Source of the DNA: Numida meleagris
Taxonomy: Eukaryota > Chordata > Aves > Galliformes > Numididae
NCBI RefSeq assembly: GCF_002078875.1
Contig: NC_034409.1
Location: 102,286,671 to 102,350,670, forward strand
Length of the DNA stretch: 64,000 nt
Reading direction: 5' to 3'
The notes under the pieces are model-generated. The model was not told the DNA's origin, made no database searches, and worked only from the letters and a program-made list of their open reading frames with translations. The stretch's first letter is position 1. The number at the start of each line of letters is the position of its first letter. The position numbers and the translations under genes were made by a program. Of the stretch, positions 24,120 to 38,552 are shown piece after piece.

Positions 24120-24480
24120 CATTAGAAGAAATCCTGAAATTTCCTCTAAAATGAATGGAGTCAATGTGAGCTTTTTTTATTTGATCCAGAGCAACGCTTC
24201 TACCCTAAGAAGCTCTTGAAAAGTTTCTTTTTGTATTTCTTTTACGCAGAAAAAGAAATCTTTTAGCAGATAATGCCAAGAGAAAAGTTAACATGATTTT
24301 TTTATTAAATTGCATGAAGTGTCATATTTACTGTTTCCTCAGTGTATATTTCTCTTTTCTGCCATTGAGTTAATATTAATTATGAGTATGCCGATGGGGT
24401 AAATTAATGACTGCTCCAAATCTCTACCCAGTATTACTAAAATGTGTCCTGAATCACTTTTTTTCTTCCACATTTATTTC
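24120..24480. promoter_or_regulatory. AT-rich block with homeodomain-type cores, candidate conserved element
   Basis: A repeat-free stretch with clustered cores such as 'gttaatattaattatgag' near 24370 and 'gtaaattaatgactgc' near 24400. The texture suggests conserved non-coding DNA, but this cannot be distinguished from chance in AT-rich sequence without alignment. Confidence 0.18.
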
Positions 24481-25194
24481 AAAAGAGTGTCTTAAATGTC
24501 AAAAAGAGAGTATTTCACTTTATTATTGTAGTACTCCAGCACTGATGAAATTGACTGGGACCTGAGGGAGAAAGGTTGTTATGATCCTGCTATTTCTTCT
24601 TGGATTGACAAAAGCAGGGAAATGAGTTCCTTAGATTCCCCCAGAATTTATTCTTCTTGCCCCGATGCAGTCAGCAATAAAGGATCAGATGAAACAGTTT
24701 CTTCTTGCTTTCCAAAGGACCTCAGGAGATAGTTCACCTCCTACTACCGGCTGGAGCAGCCCTGGGGTGTGAGGTACTTCAGCAGATCTTAGTGTTACTT
24801 CTCACTTCTGGGGTCCCTCAGGAGTGCCCTGCTGCTTTCCACAAGTCCTCACCTTTGTGCACCGCAGTCCTGGCCCAGACCCATGTGCCTCCTATTCCCA
24901 GGGCAACTGGAGTAGTAGCAAGGAGCACCAATAGCAATTCATTCATAAACCATTTTTCCACTCATCCACTGGCATGAATCAGTATTTTGGAAAATATCCT
25001 CCACTGCTTAAGAAAGTTTGCCTGTAACAAAGAAAGCTTCATCTTAATCATGTATGATTTACGTTGTGATAGCACCCACCATAATTTATTTAGCACCTGG
25101 CAAAATTAAACTCAGAGAGCTGTAGTATGTACTTCTAAATCTCTGTGCCATAAGGATCACAGAAGTTGTTTGTTCTGTGAATATTTTGTCTTTC

Positions 25195-25430
25195 TCTTGA
25201 CATTTTATGATTTTACGTATCCACAAAAAAATTAAAAATGACATGATATATGTGATAAAAAAGCAATATATGGGATTTTGATTGTGTATATAGATGAACA
25301 GCTTTATATATGTATACTTATCAGTATATAAATTTAAAATCTTAGAATATTTTAATATCTGTATATCATACTTAGATATCTATACATGCTGATATACATA
25401 TATAAAATGTACAGATATATATTTTAACCA
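25195..25430. repeat. AT-rich low-complexity segment with TATA/GATATA motifs
   Basis: Repeated 'tatatat', 'gatat' and 'tatac' words over about 235 bases, with very few G or C. It is low-complexity sequence rather than a clean microsatellite. Confidence 0.7.
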
Positions 25431-28400
25431 TCTAAGTTACTGAGTCTTCTTTATTTATATTTCTGGTTTCTTTGGTGGCAAAGCACAGCGCTTTCAGGCT
25501 AGACAGGGGTTCCGCTGTTGCAGGGCACGTATGCAGGCAGTGCTGGAAATCAAGCAGTGTGCAGCTCTGTGCTATGCCAGCACCGCTCAGAACTCCGCAA
25601 TCATGTGTTAGCACTCTTTCATCTCCTCTCCCTGTGTGTGAGAGGAATTGGCTGAATACAGGATTGCTTCTGCTTCTTCCCCTCTTCAGTCACTATCCAC
25701 AGGGAGATCCTTTCCTCTCTATGAAGAGCTTATACTGGGAAAAGTAGACAGATGAGCAGCAAAGCCGCATTGCACCTGCACTTCAACAGCATGGTCAAGG
25801 CAAATGTGTAAAAGCAGCTTGTATTTTTTTTCTTTCTTTTTTTATGTTGACCGTGTTTAATTTTTATTATGGTCATGAAAGTCTGGAAATACTGGAGGTA
25901 TGAATTAGGGCACAGGTGTCAAGGGAAGGGAAAAAGTAGATAGGAACCTATTGAGAATGAAGAATGGAGAGAAGAAAATGAGGTTCTAGAAGCAAAGATG
26001 AACAGCGAAGACAGGCAAGTGGGGCTGGAGTGAAAACACTAAGAAGACAAAAACTATTTGCAGCTCATGTTTATTGGAAACAGTATTCTCTAGCGGCTGC
26101 AACCCACAGATCAAATAGTCCCTGAAGTAGGCACAGAGATGCTGGCATATGGCACACAGGGGGAAGGATTTTGTTATCTGGGGGCTGAAGAGAGAGCTCT
26201 TATTAGCATTTGTCTTTTTGTACTTCTCACATCACTACTATGTAGTGAAACGTGAGGGCCCGTCTGGGTCTCCCTCTACACTCTATACCTCTTGATAACA
26301 TTATTAGTGTTGATAAATAGTGCCCACTGCTGGGTTTTCAGCAAAGCCAGATATCTACATTAAGACAAGTGTGTGTCAACAGCCAGCAGTGGTGCAACAC
26401 TGAGTCTTGGGAGAACTTGAAAAAACTTTATTTTTTTGGATTCCTCCATGTTCAGACTAGACTCATCAGTATGTACTTGTGTACATGTACATTTGTATGT
26501 CCACAGAAGTACCAGATCGGTGCCACTGTCAGGCTGTCCTTCTAGCATATGAGCCAGTGCTGCTCACTACTCCCACCTCTCCATCCAGAGCATTACAGAG
26601 ATCTGACCCAGAGGTTGCTGTAGGTACAGAGCCCACTGGGGAGGACATATCTCCAGGCTAGGTCCATGGGAAAAGCAAGCTGACGTGCCTCTCCAGCTGC
26701 TGTCACTGAGGCTGCTCCAAGTAAAGATATCTTTGTGTCATTCTGTTGTTGAGCATCGCTAACATAGTCCTCTGCTCAGGGTAATTTACCATATTTCTTA
26801 GTGGTATTTAAAAGCCTGGGCAACACAGCATGTCCAGTACCTTGTACTCATGTGTGTGGTAATGAGGCTCAGGAGCTGGGCCATATACACTGTACAGTGC
26901 AGATATTCACCCTAACACTGATTGTAAGTTGAACAGTGACTGGAGCTTGCTCTTGGCTAGTCCTCCCCTTGCAGCTAACATCACATTGGTCTTGCTGGGA
27001 TTGAGATTGAACATTTCATTTCCAGCTGTGTTCAGCTCCTTGGGGGGCTGCCCATTCCAACAACTTCAGGGTTTGGATCAAGTTCTTTAATATTCTAGTG
27101 TTTGAAGTATGCCTTGTATATAATATAGTCACTATAATTACTAAGGGAGTTATGCATGGAAACAATTCCAGTATTAAATGCAATCAAGTTAAGGAGAAAT
27201 GGTCTTTCATAGTTAGCCTGAAATTCCTATGTACAAAGAAATTGTATTACCCTAAAACCTATGCCTTAATATGATACTCTTTTGTGGTTGTTTTAATAAC
27301 CCAAAGTCCATGCAAATTGCATCTCCGTAAGTAACTTAGATATATTTTGAAGCAACTCTCCTCTGCTGTGTTCAAATTAAACTGCTGCATTGCATCTGTA
27401 AACAAATTTCTTGCATGTTGTGATTTTTGCCTCTCATAAACATAACGATGCCTAAGATCTTGGTACTGGCACTATGCTGTGAACTAAAGACAGTCACATT
27501 CTCCATACTGTCCACTCTTGCCTGGGTTATCTTGTCCTGACTCCTGACTAATTCACATTCTGTCCACTCTATTGTGTTGCTGCATGAATGCTCTCTGTAA
27601 CTAGCTGAGGACTGCTCCATTATGTGACCCAGCAGAAACACTTTAATACTTTTTCTATAGGAAGCAGAAGAGGATAATACATCTCAATCAAAATCCCTCA
27701 TGTTTCTATGTTGTGTCAAAAAATTAAGGCTGGCATTGCCGGTTGCTAAAATGCCACTTTGGAGAATCTACTAATATAACAAGACTCAAATTAGCTCCAA
27801 CCGTATTTTTTTCCCTCTCTAGCCATGACACTGATAGCTAGGTAAGTAGATCAAAGCTAGGGTCAGAAGAAGATGATCCTATCTGAAACAATGTTGTTGT
27901 AATTGAGAAATCCACTGCCACCCTTCCTTTGACTTATTGTTAATTAGCCTGAAGCACAGGTGATTGAAACAGTCCAGTTGACACAGGGCAACATCTATAG
28001 CTATGACTGTGATATGTAGTGTAATGTCCTTTAGGAATTAATGTACTTTAACAAACTGACAAATTAATCAGAATAGTTATTTCAGTTTGAGTTATTTCAG
28101 GCATCCTCCTCAACACTAATTCCTGCTTCTTTCCTGCTTACATAATCCAAATACTGCTTTGAATAGGCTAATTTTCTCACTGGGATAAATAGATTTTTTT
28201 TCTGTTAATTCTGGCTTTACCTATTTGACCAAAGAGGAAAGAAGAATGCAAAGGTATTTCACTACTATATACAAAATATTGAAGAAAAGCCCAGGGAGAT
28301 GTTTATTATTTGGTGCCCCTAAGTGGATATATTTGCAAGTCTCCCCAATATCAATAGAATTAAAATTGTACATGGAACTTAAGGCAAGATAATTAGCCCA

Positions 28401-29694
28401 TTTTGGGCTACCACCCAACTGCATTTTAAAGCAGTGTGTATCTAGAACTGTGTTAATGACAGCGAGGGAATAATACTAAATCTTCCAAAGTAATGGATTT
28501 TTCCCATTCGATTTAAGGCTTGAGCATTACAAGCCAAAACAACTTGAAATTCAGACATAATGACTTTAAATCAATCAGATTTTTATCCAAAACTGCACTA
28601 CGATCCAGGGATGCAAAAATTCTATCTCTCTTACTGGAGAAGTGCCATGAAAAGTACTGAGCTAGTGCCATTCCCTTGCTGCAGTGAAGGGCATTTTTAG
28701 GCTCAGTATAATACCAAAGTTTAGGCGAGGTACCCATGGAGCAATAAAGCAGCCTGAGTAAATATATCTTACACCAATACCAATGAGGTATTTTCCTTTG
28801 TGGATTTAGGATTAAATTGGTGGCACTGGACTCCAAAAATCTCATTTTCTTCTCAGATCAGATATAGTGCAGAAAGCATGCAGAGGCCAAAATCTTCACT
28901 CATTCTTTTTATTTTTCTATGATCAAGATCCTCAGTCGGTGTTTACTAAAGTAGATTTTAACTCCAGTGGAGGGGATTTTATTCTGAGAGTTGCATTAGC
29001 TCCAGCATGGAGCTTTCTGCTAGCTTTACTAGTTTTCTGATAACCTTGATGGATCGTCTTCTTGTGAAATATCTAATGGAAAACTGATTGAAAACAGCTG
29101 GAAAAGAGAATGAAAGAAAGGGGATGGTAAAGATATTCTAGCTATCATGTCCTCCAGGTGTCCACTTCTGAAGATCACGTAGAATTTCCTGGAAGAGAAG
29201 AAGCTGCTTTGGGAAGACTTTGTCAAACTGATAGATCAGGGTTAACTCTTGTGGCCGTCCCTAGCATCAAAGCACAGGACCTTCTTGTCTCCTGAAACTG
29301 TTTGAAACCTTCAGTCCCCAAAGCTTTCCTCGCCAAGAAAGCATTTGCAAGTTTTCCACTTTTCCCAAGGCACAAGTAAATCTGTAAAAATGTCAGGTCT
29401 TCATCATTAAGACTGCTTGTATCCCAGGTACCCTTACACCACATAAAAGCACATCAGTGTATTCTTTCCCACATGTGGACTATTCAGAGCTTTTAATTCA
29501 GAGCTTTCCTTCAGAGGGACATTAGCATAATCAATTAAAAATGAAATATTTAAATAACATACTGTCTTATTTTCATATTCCTATGTTGTTTCCTTCTGAC
29601 TTTAAAAGCATTTATTTTTAACTGCACGATTAATTCAAGTTTGAAACAAATTTTAGGATGTGGTTTCCACATTCATAACAGAACAGAATCTGTA

Positions 29695-29885
29695 CCTCTG
29701 AAGCAGAGAGCATCTAAGACTGGAAGGAACGTCTTGGCATTATCTGACCCAACACACCTGCTCAAGCAGGGTCACCTCCGAGGATGGAAACTTCACAAGC
29801 TCTCCAGGCAATCTGTACCTTTATTCAGCCACCCTTGGAGCAGAAGTCTTTTCTTATGTTCAGAAGTCAGATCTCAAATGAAAAG
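29695..29885 (-). mobile_element. Older CR1-type LINE fragment, antisense
   Basis: The stretch 'ctgctcaagcagggtcacct' followed by 'ctctccaggcaatctgtacc' and 'tcttttcttatgttcagaag' has the order of an antisense CR1 3' region of an older subfamily. It is clearly more diverged than the other copies. The plus frame 29641-29955 is an artefact of it. Confidence 0.7.
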
Positions 29886-30029
29886 GCATCTAAAGCCAAA
29901 TACTAGTAGGCAGCTCTCTTCTGAGAGGTACATATGCACCCATTTGCTGATCTGACACACTCTTTAGGAAACTGTGCTGTTTACCAGGTGTTTGTATCAA
30001 GGATGTGACTGAGAGACTACCAAGCCTCG

Positions 30030-30296
30030 TACAGCTCATTGAGTATTACCCACTGCCGTTGTTGCCTGTGGGCACCAGTGATACAGCCAGGAGCAGTCTG
30101 AGGAACATCAAGAACGACTAGAGAGCCCTGGGAGCTCCAGGGCTGCCCCATCCCTGGAAGTGCTCCAGGTCAGATTGGATGGGGCTTTGAGCAAGCTGGT
30201 CTAGTGGGAGGTGTCCCTGTCTGTGGCAGGAATGTTGGAATTGGCTGATCTTTGATGTCCCTTCCAACACAAACCATTCTATGATTCTATGATTCC
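30030..30296 (+). mobile_element. CR1 LINE 3' end, sense, composite
   Basis: The right part is a standard CR1 3' region ('ccatccctggaagtgctcca', then 'cccttccaacacaaaccatt'). It ends in two tandem ATTCTATG repeats at about 30277-30293. The left part ('gcagtctgaggaacatcaag') belongs to a more 5' region of CR1, so an internal deletion joined the two near 30135. Confidence 0.88.
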
Positions 30297-33200
30297 AAAT
30301 TATTAAAGGAACTTTAATAGCACTTTTGTGCTACAAAATCTTCTAGATATTTTTTTAAATTCCTCAGTATAACGGCAAAATAGAGTAAATATATATCTTT
30401 TGCTTCCTTCAACAGAAGTGTGAGCCAAACAAGAGTTGACCTATATATTCTTTCACTTGTTTATTGAGCTCAAAACATTTGGTCTCGTCTCATACATGAT
30501 TCATTCTCTATGATTTTCTTAAATGTCAACATTGATTGGTTATTGCTCTTGGTTTGACAGAAAAAAAACCAAATTCATTGTGGAAAGCATTTATATTAGA
30601 AGACTAAAACTGGAATGATGTCTATTCTTATCTTTACAGAACAAGAGTCTTGTTTAAAATTTGACATTTAGGGAATCCTCTTCCTCTAACTGTTAACTAC
30701 AGAGAAATACAAGGAACAGTAATTCCCTCTCCCAAAGGTATCCTGAGACAAATTCAGAGACTTTGAATGCAAACACAAGAGAGTTCAAAATGCTTTTGAA
30801 GTCAAACTAAGGAAATGACTGTGAGAACATCTACCAGGGTTTGGACAGCAGGTTCATCATCTCTGCACCAGGTCTCTCAGCAAGACCAGCAGCAGATCTG
30901 CAGGGGAGGAATGTAAGAGGAGGCAGACAGATGGAAGATGTTGGCTGGTATTTTCCCTCAACCTCATCCCAGCTCTTCCCTTCTGCAACCCAGAAACTTC
31001 TCAGTGCAGCTGTGTCAAGCTCAGTGGACTTGTGAAGATTTAATCCAGTGTGAAGACTACTCTCTGACACAGTCCATATACGTATGCTACACATAGATAT
31101 GTTACATTTACTATAGTGCAGTTACGGAAACCGGTCAAGAAAAGTTTGAAGGGTCATGTTCTTTTCTAGAAAAAATCTCAGTGTGAAAGTCATCTTTCTG
31201 TCTTGGAGAAGCAGGCAGTCTGGATGTTGTTCATAGCTTTAAAACACCCTGTTAATGCTTCAGTTCTGTAAAAACATCAAAGATGTATCTTTCATCTCAC
31301 CCTTGGCCCACATACATCAGAGGACAACCTAAATTAACAGTTTTTAGCCTCGTTAAACCTGTTAGAAAGAAACAGATTTGTATTTTAAGGAACGCCGGTC
31401 CCTTGATTTTTTTTTTCCCAAGATAAAGATAGTACACTTCTACCAAACCTCAGAATCTGTTCATTAGTTGTAGGTACTGAAGACACCTGAACACAGTGGA
31501 TCAATCTGAAGTGTACTTTTCATGTGCCTGAGGCTTGCCAATCCCTTATAAATCCATGAAAAGGAAAACAGACTCATTGACAAGGACATAGGAAAAAAAA
31601 AGAGTTAATACATGTAACAAAGTAATTCACGTACAACGAATAGTGCAGAATGCACAAAATAAGTGTAAAATGATCATCTCCTTCAATTTATTCTAATTGT
31701 AGTAATTATAATTAAAACTTTTCCACACAGATGTGTGATGTTTGAAACTCATTTAGTGTGGCAATTCTCTATTTCAGATTAAAGAAAAGATAAAAATTAC
31801 TGTTCAGATTCCTGGCTTGGCATATCCCTTATAAATATGTAATTCATTGTATAATATCTGTGTAAAATTTAGCTTTTATTTTTCAAAGATATTTATATAA
31901 CTTTAACAGGAATTCAGTGAATCTTGGAGATTCATATTATCACTAATGATGGTAAAGTAGTGATACTAATAGTTATGTTGATTAATATTTTCTATAACAA
32001 TTATCTAAATGTTATTCCTTAGGATTTGACTCGATTTCAAAATATGTCATGCTTGTTTACTTTTTTATTTCTTCACATTTCTTGAAAAGTTACCAAGAAG
32101 CAGTCTGGCCATTTCCAGGAAAAAAAAAAATCTTGATGCTATAAAGAAACAGGCAAACATCACACATCTTCCTTTGAAGTGCCCATTTTTGTTCCAGAGG
32201 ACAAAGTTTGAAGCCCTGAGGATAGAGCTTAGTCTCATCTGTCTATTCATACATCTTTTCAGGAAAAAGAGGTGAGGTACTAATTCTGTAATTACAAAAC
32301 TGTAATGTCCATGACCTCATGAACTTTGGTCAAGCCCAATTGGCAAGCCCAAATGCAACTGATTGGTTGAATTTTCATCAACAAGTCGCAGATATCTTGA
32401 AAAATAACTTAAGTTTTAGATGAAAAAAAATCCAAAAGGTACATTACATTTGCTTCTACTCTATTTTAAATTCTATCCCCACGTTCTTAAGTTGTGCAGC
32501 CACAGTCCTCAAGGGTGGTATGAAGATCCCTCTTTTTCTGCACATGATGTCTAGCACAGAAGCATACAGGAAACCATAGCACTAAGTATCTCCTGTTTAT
32601 CTAACCAAGCATTTTCTGTAAGAAAGTCACATAGCTGGGCAAATGCTATCCATATGGCAGCCTGACTGAACACAAAGTTCAAGTGGTTGTATTCATAGAC
32701 TTTCATTCTTTGTCCATCATGCCGAGAGCCCACTCCAGTGCCTGTTCTTAGCTGTGCTGCTGCAGTGTATGTGATTATTCAGGCTTTTTAGAGCTAGCTA
32801 CTTACTTACTTAGGGCTGCTTACATCTTGCTAAGGAGGGTGTGTCATTTTCTTAACAGAAAGTGTCACTGTTTAATCTCCTTTCTTAAATTTTGAAGGTT
32901 CAGATATCCTTGTCTACTCCCACTTTCACGGTTTGATGACAGTTTTGCAGAACTGAGCAATAAGAATGTGTGGCCAGAATTCTTATTTTCTGCCATCAAT
33001 TTTTGAAGCATCACCCACACAATGTTTTCATGTTTATCCCCAAGGCTGCTACTGTTTTTGACGTGGCCTTATGATTAGTCAAACATTATTTGCAGACTGA
33101 CTGTTGAAAGCAAGGAAGCTAAGCATGCCCAGAGTTCTAGTTTAGCTCACGTCAAGCCCATTATATTCACACTTAGTATCCCAAGAGGTACTTTTATTAG

Positions 33201-33465
33201 TGCTACAGTTAGAGGCTTCTACTTCAGTTCAGTTGTAAACCCCATTCTTCACTCTTCTGGTCCATCCTAAGGGGACTTTAGAGTGATAACTACATTATCT
33301 TGTCTCAAAATCGAACTCTTTCTCTTTCCCAGTGAAAACACTACAGGACATTTCGTGTTCTTAGCTGAATGACCTGCCAACAAAAATATCCTGCGACTTT
33401 GTAAATAAATAAGCAAGCCTTATTTTAATCCTTAGCTGTGTAAGAAAGTCAAGTTTTCTGCTGAC

Positions 33466-33484
33466 AAAATAAATAAATAAATAA
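33466..33484 (+). repeat. (AAAT)n microsatellite
   Basis: About 4.5 tandem copies of a four-base A-rich unit. Confidence 0.9.
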
Positions 33485-36400
33485 ACTGTCTTGCTTGTGG
33501 CAGCAAGACTGTCCCCTTTGAATCTGGATGCTATTGCAATAGACTGGTTGTATTCTCAGATATAAAAGGTACATGTAAACCAGCATTGAACTCTGTGTTT
33601 GTGAATATAGCAGCACTCTGCATTTATGCAAGACACCTTTAGAACAAAACAGAATGTGTGACTTTCATTTAAATGTCAAAAGAAATATTTTATTTCTCAA
33701 AAGCCATCACTATCTATACACCATAGAAGTACTAGACATACGAGGCAATTTATTCTCTGTCAGCCAAGTGAAAATCCCATTGCAGGAGGAAAAGGTTCAA
33801 AATATTATGTTAGAGTATTTATTTTAGAGCACTTAGATGCCAGTGGCAGCTGGCACTGTAATAAATGAAGATGACGAAGAAACTTTGCCATTACCATATA
33901 ACTTCAGTAAAACTTTGTATTCTTCAATTTATTTTGCACTCTTCTCTTTTATGGAAGACCGTAATCCTTTAAAATGTGTCCGCATATAACAACGAATTAT
34001 GTTTAAGTAGTGTTAGGTCCTTCTTAAAACACTTCAAGAGAGACCTGAATCTGTGCTGATATTTAGTGAAAATAATAGTCATCTTGAAAAATATAAAGCA
34101 AGGGAAAACTGTCAGACTAAAAAAGGGTCCAGTAGTCCAAAGAAACAGTGGTACCAGGATGGTACAACTGAGAAAACAAGAATAAGAAAGAGGCTGTGCA
34201 AGGGTTGCTTGTTGTTTCACATTGAGTTCTCCGCACGAAGTTGCTATAACACACCAGAAAAGTTGATGCTGCACTTCAACTGCAAATATAAAAATTGTCC
34301 TAATTAAGCTTCTTGATATTTGAGTTTTGTGATAAATATTGTCGTCTTTTGTAATCAGGCTGATGACAAATTAATTCACCATTGTGCAGATTTCAGTTGA
34401 GAATGGGTATTTGGACTGATATAGAATCAAAAATAAGTAAATAAAAAGTATGGATCCGGGGCAGGACCGTGGCCTGTGGCTTTCATACTGAATAACCTGT
34501 GGCATTGATCTTGGAATGTCTAAACAAGGAAGTCTGCTCCCTCTGTAGTTAGGGACAATTCAAAGCAGGAATCTGCTCCAGGTGCTCTGAGATGCTCCTT
34601 TCTCACCATGGAAGGACTCTAGGAGACGAGCTCAGTAATTAAGCTCCTGAAGTTAGTCAGCACCCGCCACCACAAATCATGCCCACTGGTTTAAGTTAAG
34701 CCATTAATTTTACTTCAGCCCATCATCAAAATAACAATCAGAATACATAACAGCTGCCTAAGGCACAGTCACACACTCTTGGATTTTCTTGGATCTTCGT
34801 CAACATAAGTTCTGTTTTAAATGAAAGAGCACAGTCGCAAATTAAACTTACATATTCCTTTTCAGCGTGCGTACACGGTGTTCATCTGTCCTTGTGGGAA
34901 TCAGCATTCAAGATAATATACATGCATTGTAATACCTCTGAACATGTTTATTTAAAGCCAGCCACTGCAAGATGTTATGCTAATACTGCACAGAATGACG
35001 TAAATTAGGATAAATTGACTAAGTCCTCAGCTCTTATTGCCAGGAGCATCCTCTACATAGAGCACTGATAGAAAGCGCTATTTTATTATTACTGAGATCT
35101 GCCAGTCAAATTCAGAGCTCTATATTTAGGCTGCCTACAAATATATGCTAAGAAAAAATATCTGTCCAAAAGAGCTCACAGAGCAGGGCAAGGAGGACAT
35201 GGTGGAAAAGACTTCTTTTTTAGTTTTATATAACAGAATGTAAAGCCTACAGGGACTGAGTATATACTCCTGGCATCAAATTGGAAGAAATTCAATGACA
35301 AAAGCAAAATCCATACCAAAAAATGCCTTGGGTTCACATTAGTGTTTCAACACTTTCCCTTGAATTGGCTAGCTGTCATCGTGTCAAACACTGCACAGTC
35401 CTATGTACTTCAGGGAGGCAAGTTCCTCTGGTGTTAGCACTCCTAAATTATCATATCATATGTCTCTTCTCAAAATACATGACTTACAGAAATGGCCTTT
35501 GCAAAGTCCACCCTTAAAAACATTTCATAAACATTTGAAGTTTTTCAAGTGTAATGTGTTGAACAGCATTTCCCTGGGAAAAAAAAATAGAGTGAATTGT
35601 CAGTAGTATCCCTATTAGTATCCCAGACTTCAACATCTGTTAAGAAAAAAACTAGGTATTTTTATGAGGACTGAAAAACATTAAAGGCTGCACTGAGAAA
35701 TAAAAGTGGAATGAGTCATTTAATTTTATTATGAGAATACAAATGCACTAAGTGGCTGATGTACACAAAATTCTCATTATACGTCCTTCAGTTTTCTGCT
35801 CCTCTGAATTCTTGAGCGCAGTGATTCTTAAAATGCAAGCAGAAAAATAAATCGGTGAAATATCTTATTCCTGCTGAACCATGTTATTGTAATGATTCGG
35901 TATATTTTACTCATTATAGTTATCTCAATTTGAAGTGTACGAGGGGAGGAAAAAGTAGTAGACAGGAGGAAAGGGCAGAAGGGAATACTGTTACAGTCAG
36001 ATATTACCAGAAGTTGTTTCAATGACATACTTTAAAGTTGAGCTTCAGAAGATTTGTATGCATTAAAATGCGTTTTATCTGCATGTCATAATTACTTGCT
36101 TTCATTTCAATTATGTCCTTTTGAAGTATTAAAATGGCAGTTGTGCCCTATGCAGTATTATGTTTCTGACTTTGACAAAAAGCCAAACAGATTTGGAATG
36201 AAGCTGGATTTGCTGACTACTTCTAGGTCGGTGTGGTGCTCAGTTAGATGTGTCTGCTGGGATACATGACCGTACAGTCTAACTGAGTAATTTGGGAACG
36301 TGTAACTAAGTTGTGTTAGCTGTTTTCTGATGCAATCATCCTTCCAAATGAAGAAGATATCACCAATCTACCTAGATAGTATCAGTGTACAATCTTTAAA

Positions 36401-38552
36401 TAGCTAGCTGGAAGAATTGAAAGCCCTCTGCTTAATAGGCCAGTCAAGCTTTGAATTATGCAGGAGTCTACAGCAAATGGAGCCAGCCAGTTTAATAGAT
36501 ACATATTTTTAGGGCAGGATCACAAACCAATGTACGTAATGGCTTAAGCACATAAAGAAAATGTCCTCATTCATATGTGTGGCTCCCAGAATACCTTGGG
36601 CACTTAAAATCTGCTGTTTTACTCATTCGATCCAAAGCAATTGGAGAAGAGGTATATAGGCCAAGGTAATATATCAGTAGCTGCAGGACTCCTGAACCTG
36701 ACTGTGAGCTACACGAGCTTAGGGACCTTGCTTCCCTGACTGTGTGTGTTCAGGGAACTGATGGTATTTGCATGGCTGTATCTAGGCTTTGTTCTCTGTA
36801 AACCAGGAAAGCATATATGAGAGAAAGATTTAGCATATGCTCACTAAGTAGTTTCCAAAATGAATAAAAAATAACAGTTTGAGATTTCCTTCTGCTGGGA
36901 GAACATGTTTACTGGAGAGCTTGATTTTGATTAGTTTTCTTAAGAATTAACTGTTTCCTAGGTGGTGTAACTGTTTCGTAGTTTGTGGGTCTAAAGGCTC
37001 TCAAAAAAACCCTTGAGGCAAAGGTGAAACTTCTTTTATCCTCCTAAAGGAGTTACCATGCTTAATCTGTATGGCTGTTTATGTTACTTGTATTCGGGGC
37101 AGCTTATTTCTGTAGTATGTGACCACCACTTGGATATGCAGTTGCAAAACTTTTCTCCATTCATATTGGCTCCAGAGGTTCTCTCAGAGACCGGCACAGG
37201 AGGAAGAAAATGTAAAATAGGTATCTTACAGAGTTTGAAACTGCTCAGTGGCACCTGCAAACTAGAAACTGAGTTTCAGTAGCCATATTCTCTTTCTTCC
37301 TATTCTACTTCAGCCTGAGAATCTGTTTCCATTTACTCTCTGCTGTGTGCCATGGATACAAAGGGCTACGATCACTGTCTCCATTCTTTCAGTTTCAGCT
37401 TGAACAAGAACAGCAGTCTCCTGAATTCCATGAACTGGGGACTCAGCTCAGCCTGGCTGTCTGCCGATAAGGTGCATTGCAGGCTTGCATTTTGAAATTG
37501 CTGTTTCCTAGTTAAAAGTAAAAGCTTTCTGAAATAGTACTCAGAAATGAAACTGGAGCACAAAATCCAAGACTGTTCCCAAGCAGAGAACGTACAACAG
37601 GCAGAGTACTTCCATTAGACATTCATGACTTTCTGCTTTTGAGAAAGAGAAGAGGATGTGATAACTGCAGTACTGGAAAAAGATGCCTGTTGCTTGATAA
37701 TAAGGCCAGTAACAGCTGTTGTACATTTGCTTCTGTAAGACCAGCTTCTCTCAGTTTTGTGTAAAACCTAGAGAGATAATTTTCTGCCTAAATTTCCAAA
37801 CAACAGCTTTGGTAACCTCGTGCCAATTACCTGTGGCCTTTCATGAGTAGACACTTGCTCTCTTTCTGTCACAAAACTTCATTCCGCTCACTTCGGGTGG
37901 ATTTCTACATTTCAATAATCTTAATTCTGGAATGGAAAGTCATGCTTTTAATGGATGGGGACCATTCTGAGACACTGTGAAGTTTAATTACCAAGCAGTA
38001 AGTCCTGCGTGCTAAAATAGTGGGTTTCACCTCCATTGATTTCAGTTTCCGCAGGCCGAGCAGTTTTTTCTCCCTCTCTCTAAATCCTCATTTTCTCCAT
38101 GAAATATGTATTGGTCCATGTCAATGACAGAATCTGTGAAAGGACCATGGAAACCCTATCCATCAACTCTGCAGGAGCCAGCTCAGTCTGGCCATTAATC
38201 TTCACACTTTCTGACTGGAGAAGGATGCTTCCTGCTCTGAGAAAGAAGCTTCAAAGAAGAGCCTTCAGTGTTTGGTTCACTTTCCTCAAGGAGTGCTGTC
38301 TTGGAAGAGAGGACAGGAGCTGTGGGGAGATTCACAGGAAATAAATGTTACTGTGACACCTGGCTGAACTGAGTGGTGCTTTAAAGGGGATGTGCTTTCT
38401 GGCTGTGCATAACCTTCTTTCTTCCTGAACATCCTCACTGTGCTGTGTTGATATTTGTTTAGACAGCACTATGGTTCCTATAGGGGAGTCCTAAGGTGAC
38501 AAAAAGGTAAGAGGAATACTGGGTACTCCAAATTAGAGGCAAAATGTAAAGC

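Larger units (their letters stand above)
23167..29694. other. 6.5 kb of unique non-coding sequence
   Basis: No dispersed repeat recognised. Frames at 24705-24977 (+), 27372-27641 (-) and 28513-28845 (-, 110 codons) show no motif. A minus-strand pair at 29029-29444 has exon-like texture and is listed as a finding. A strongly AT-rich segment lies at 25195-25430. Confidence 0.5.

Noticed and set aside
36655..36790. Possible tail of an ancient SINE or LINE ('gactgtgagctacacgagct')
   Set aside because: It vaguely resembles the 'gtaagctccttggggcaggg' block of reptilian repeats, but the match is too weak and short to support a call.
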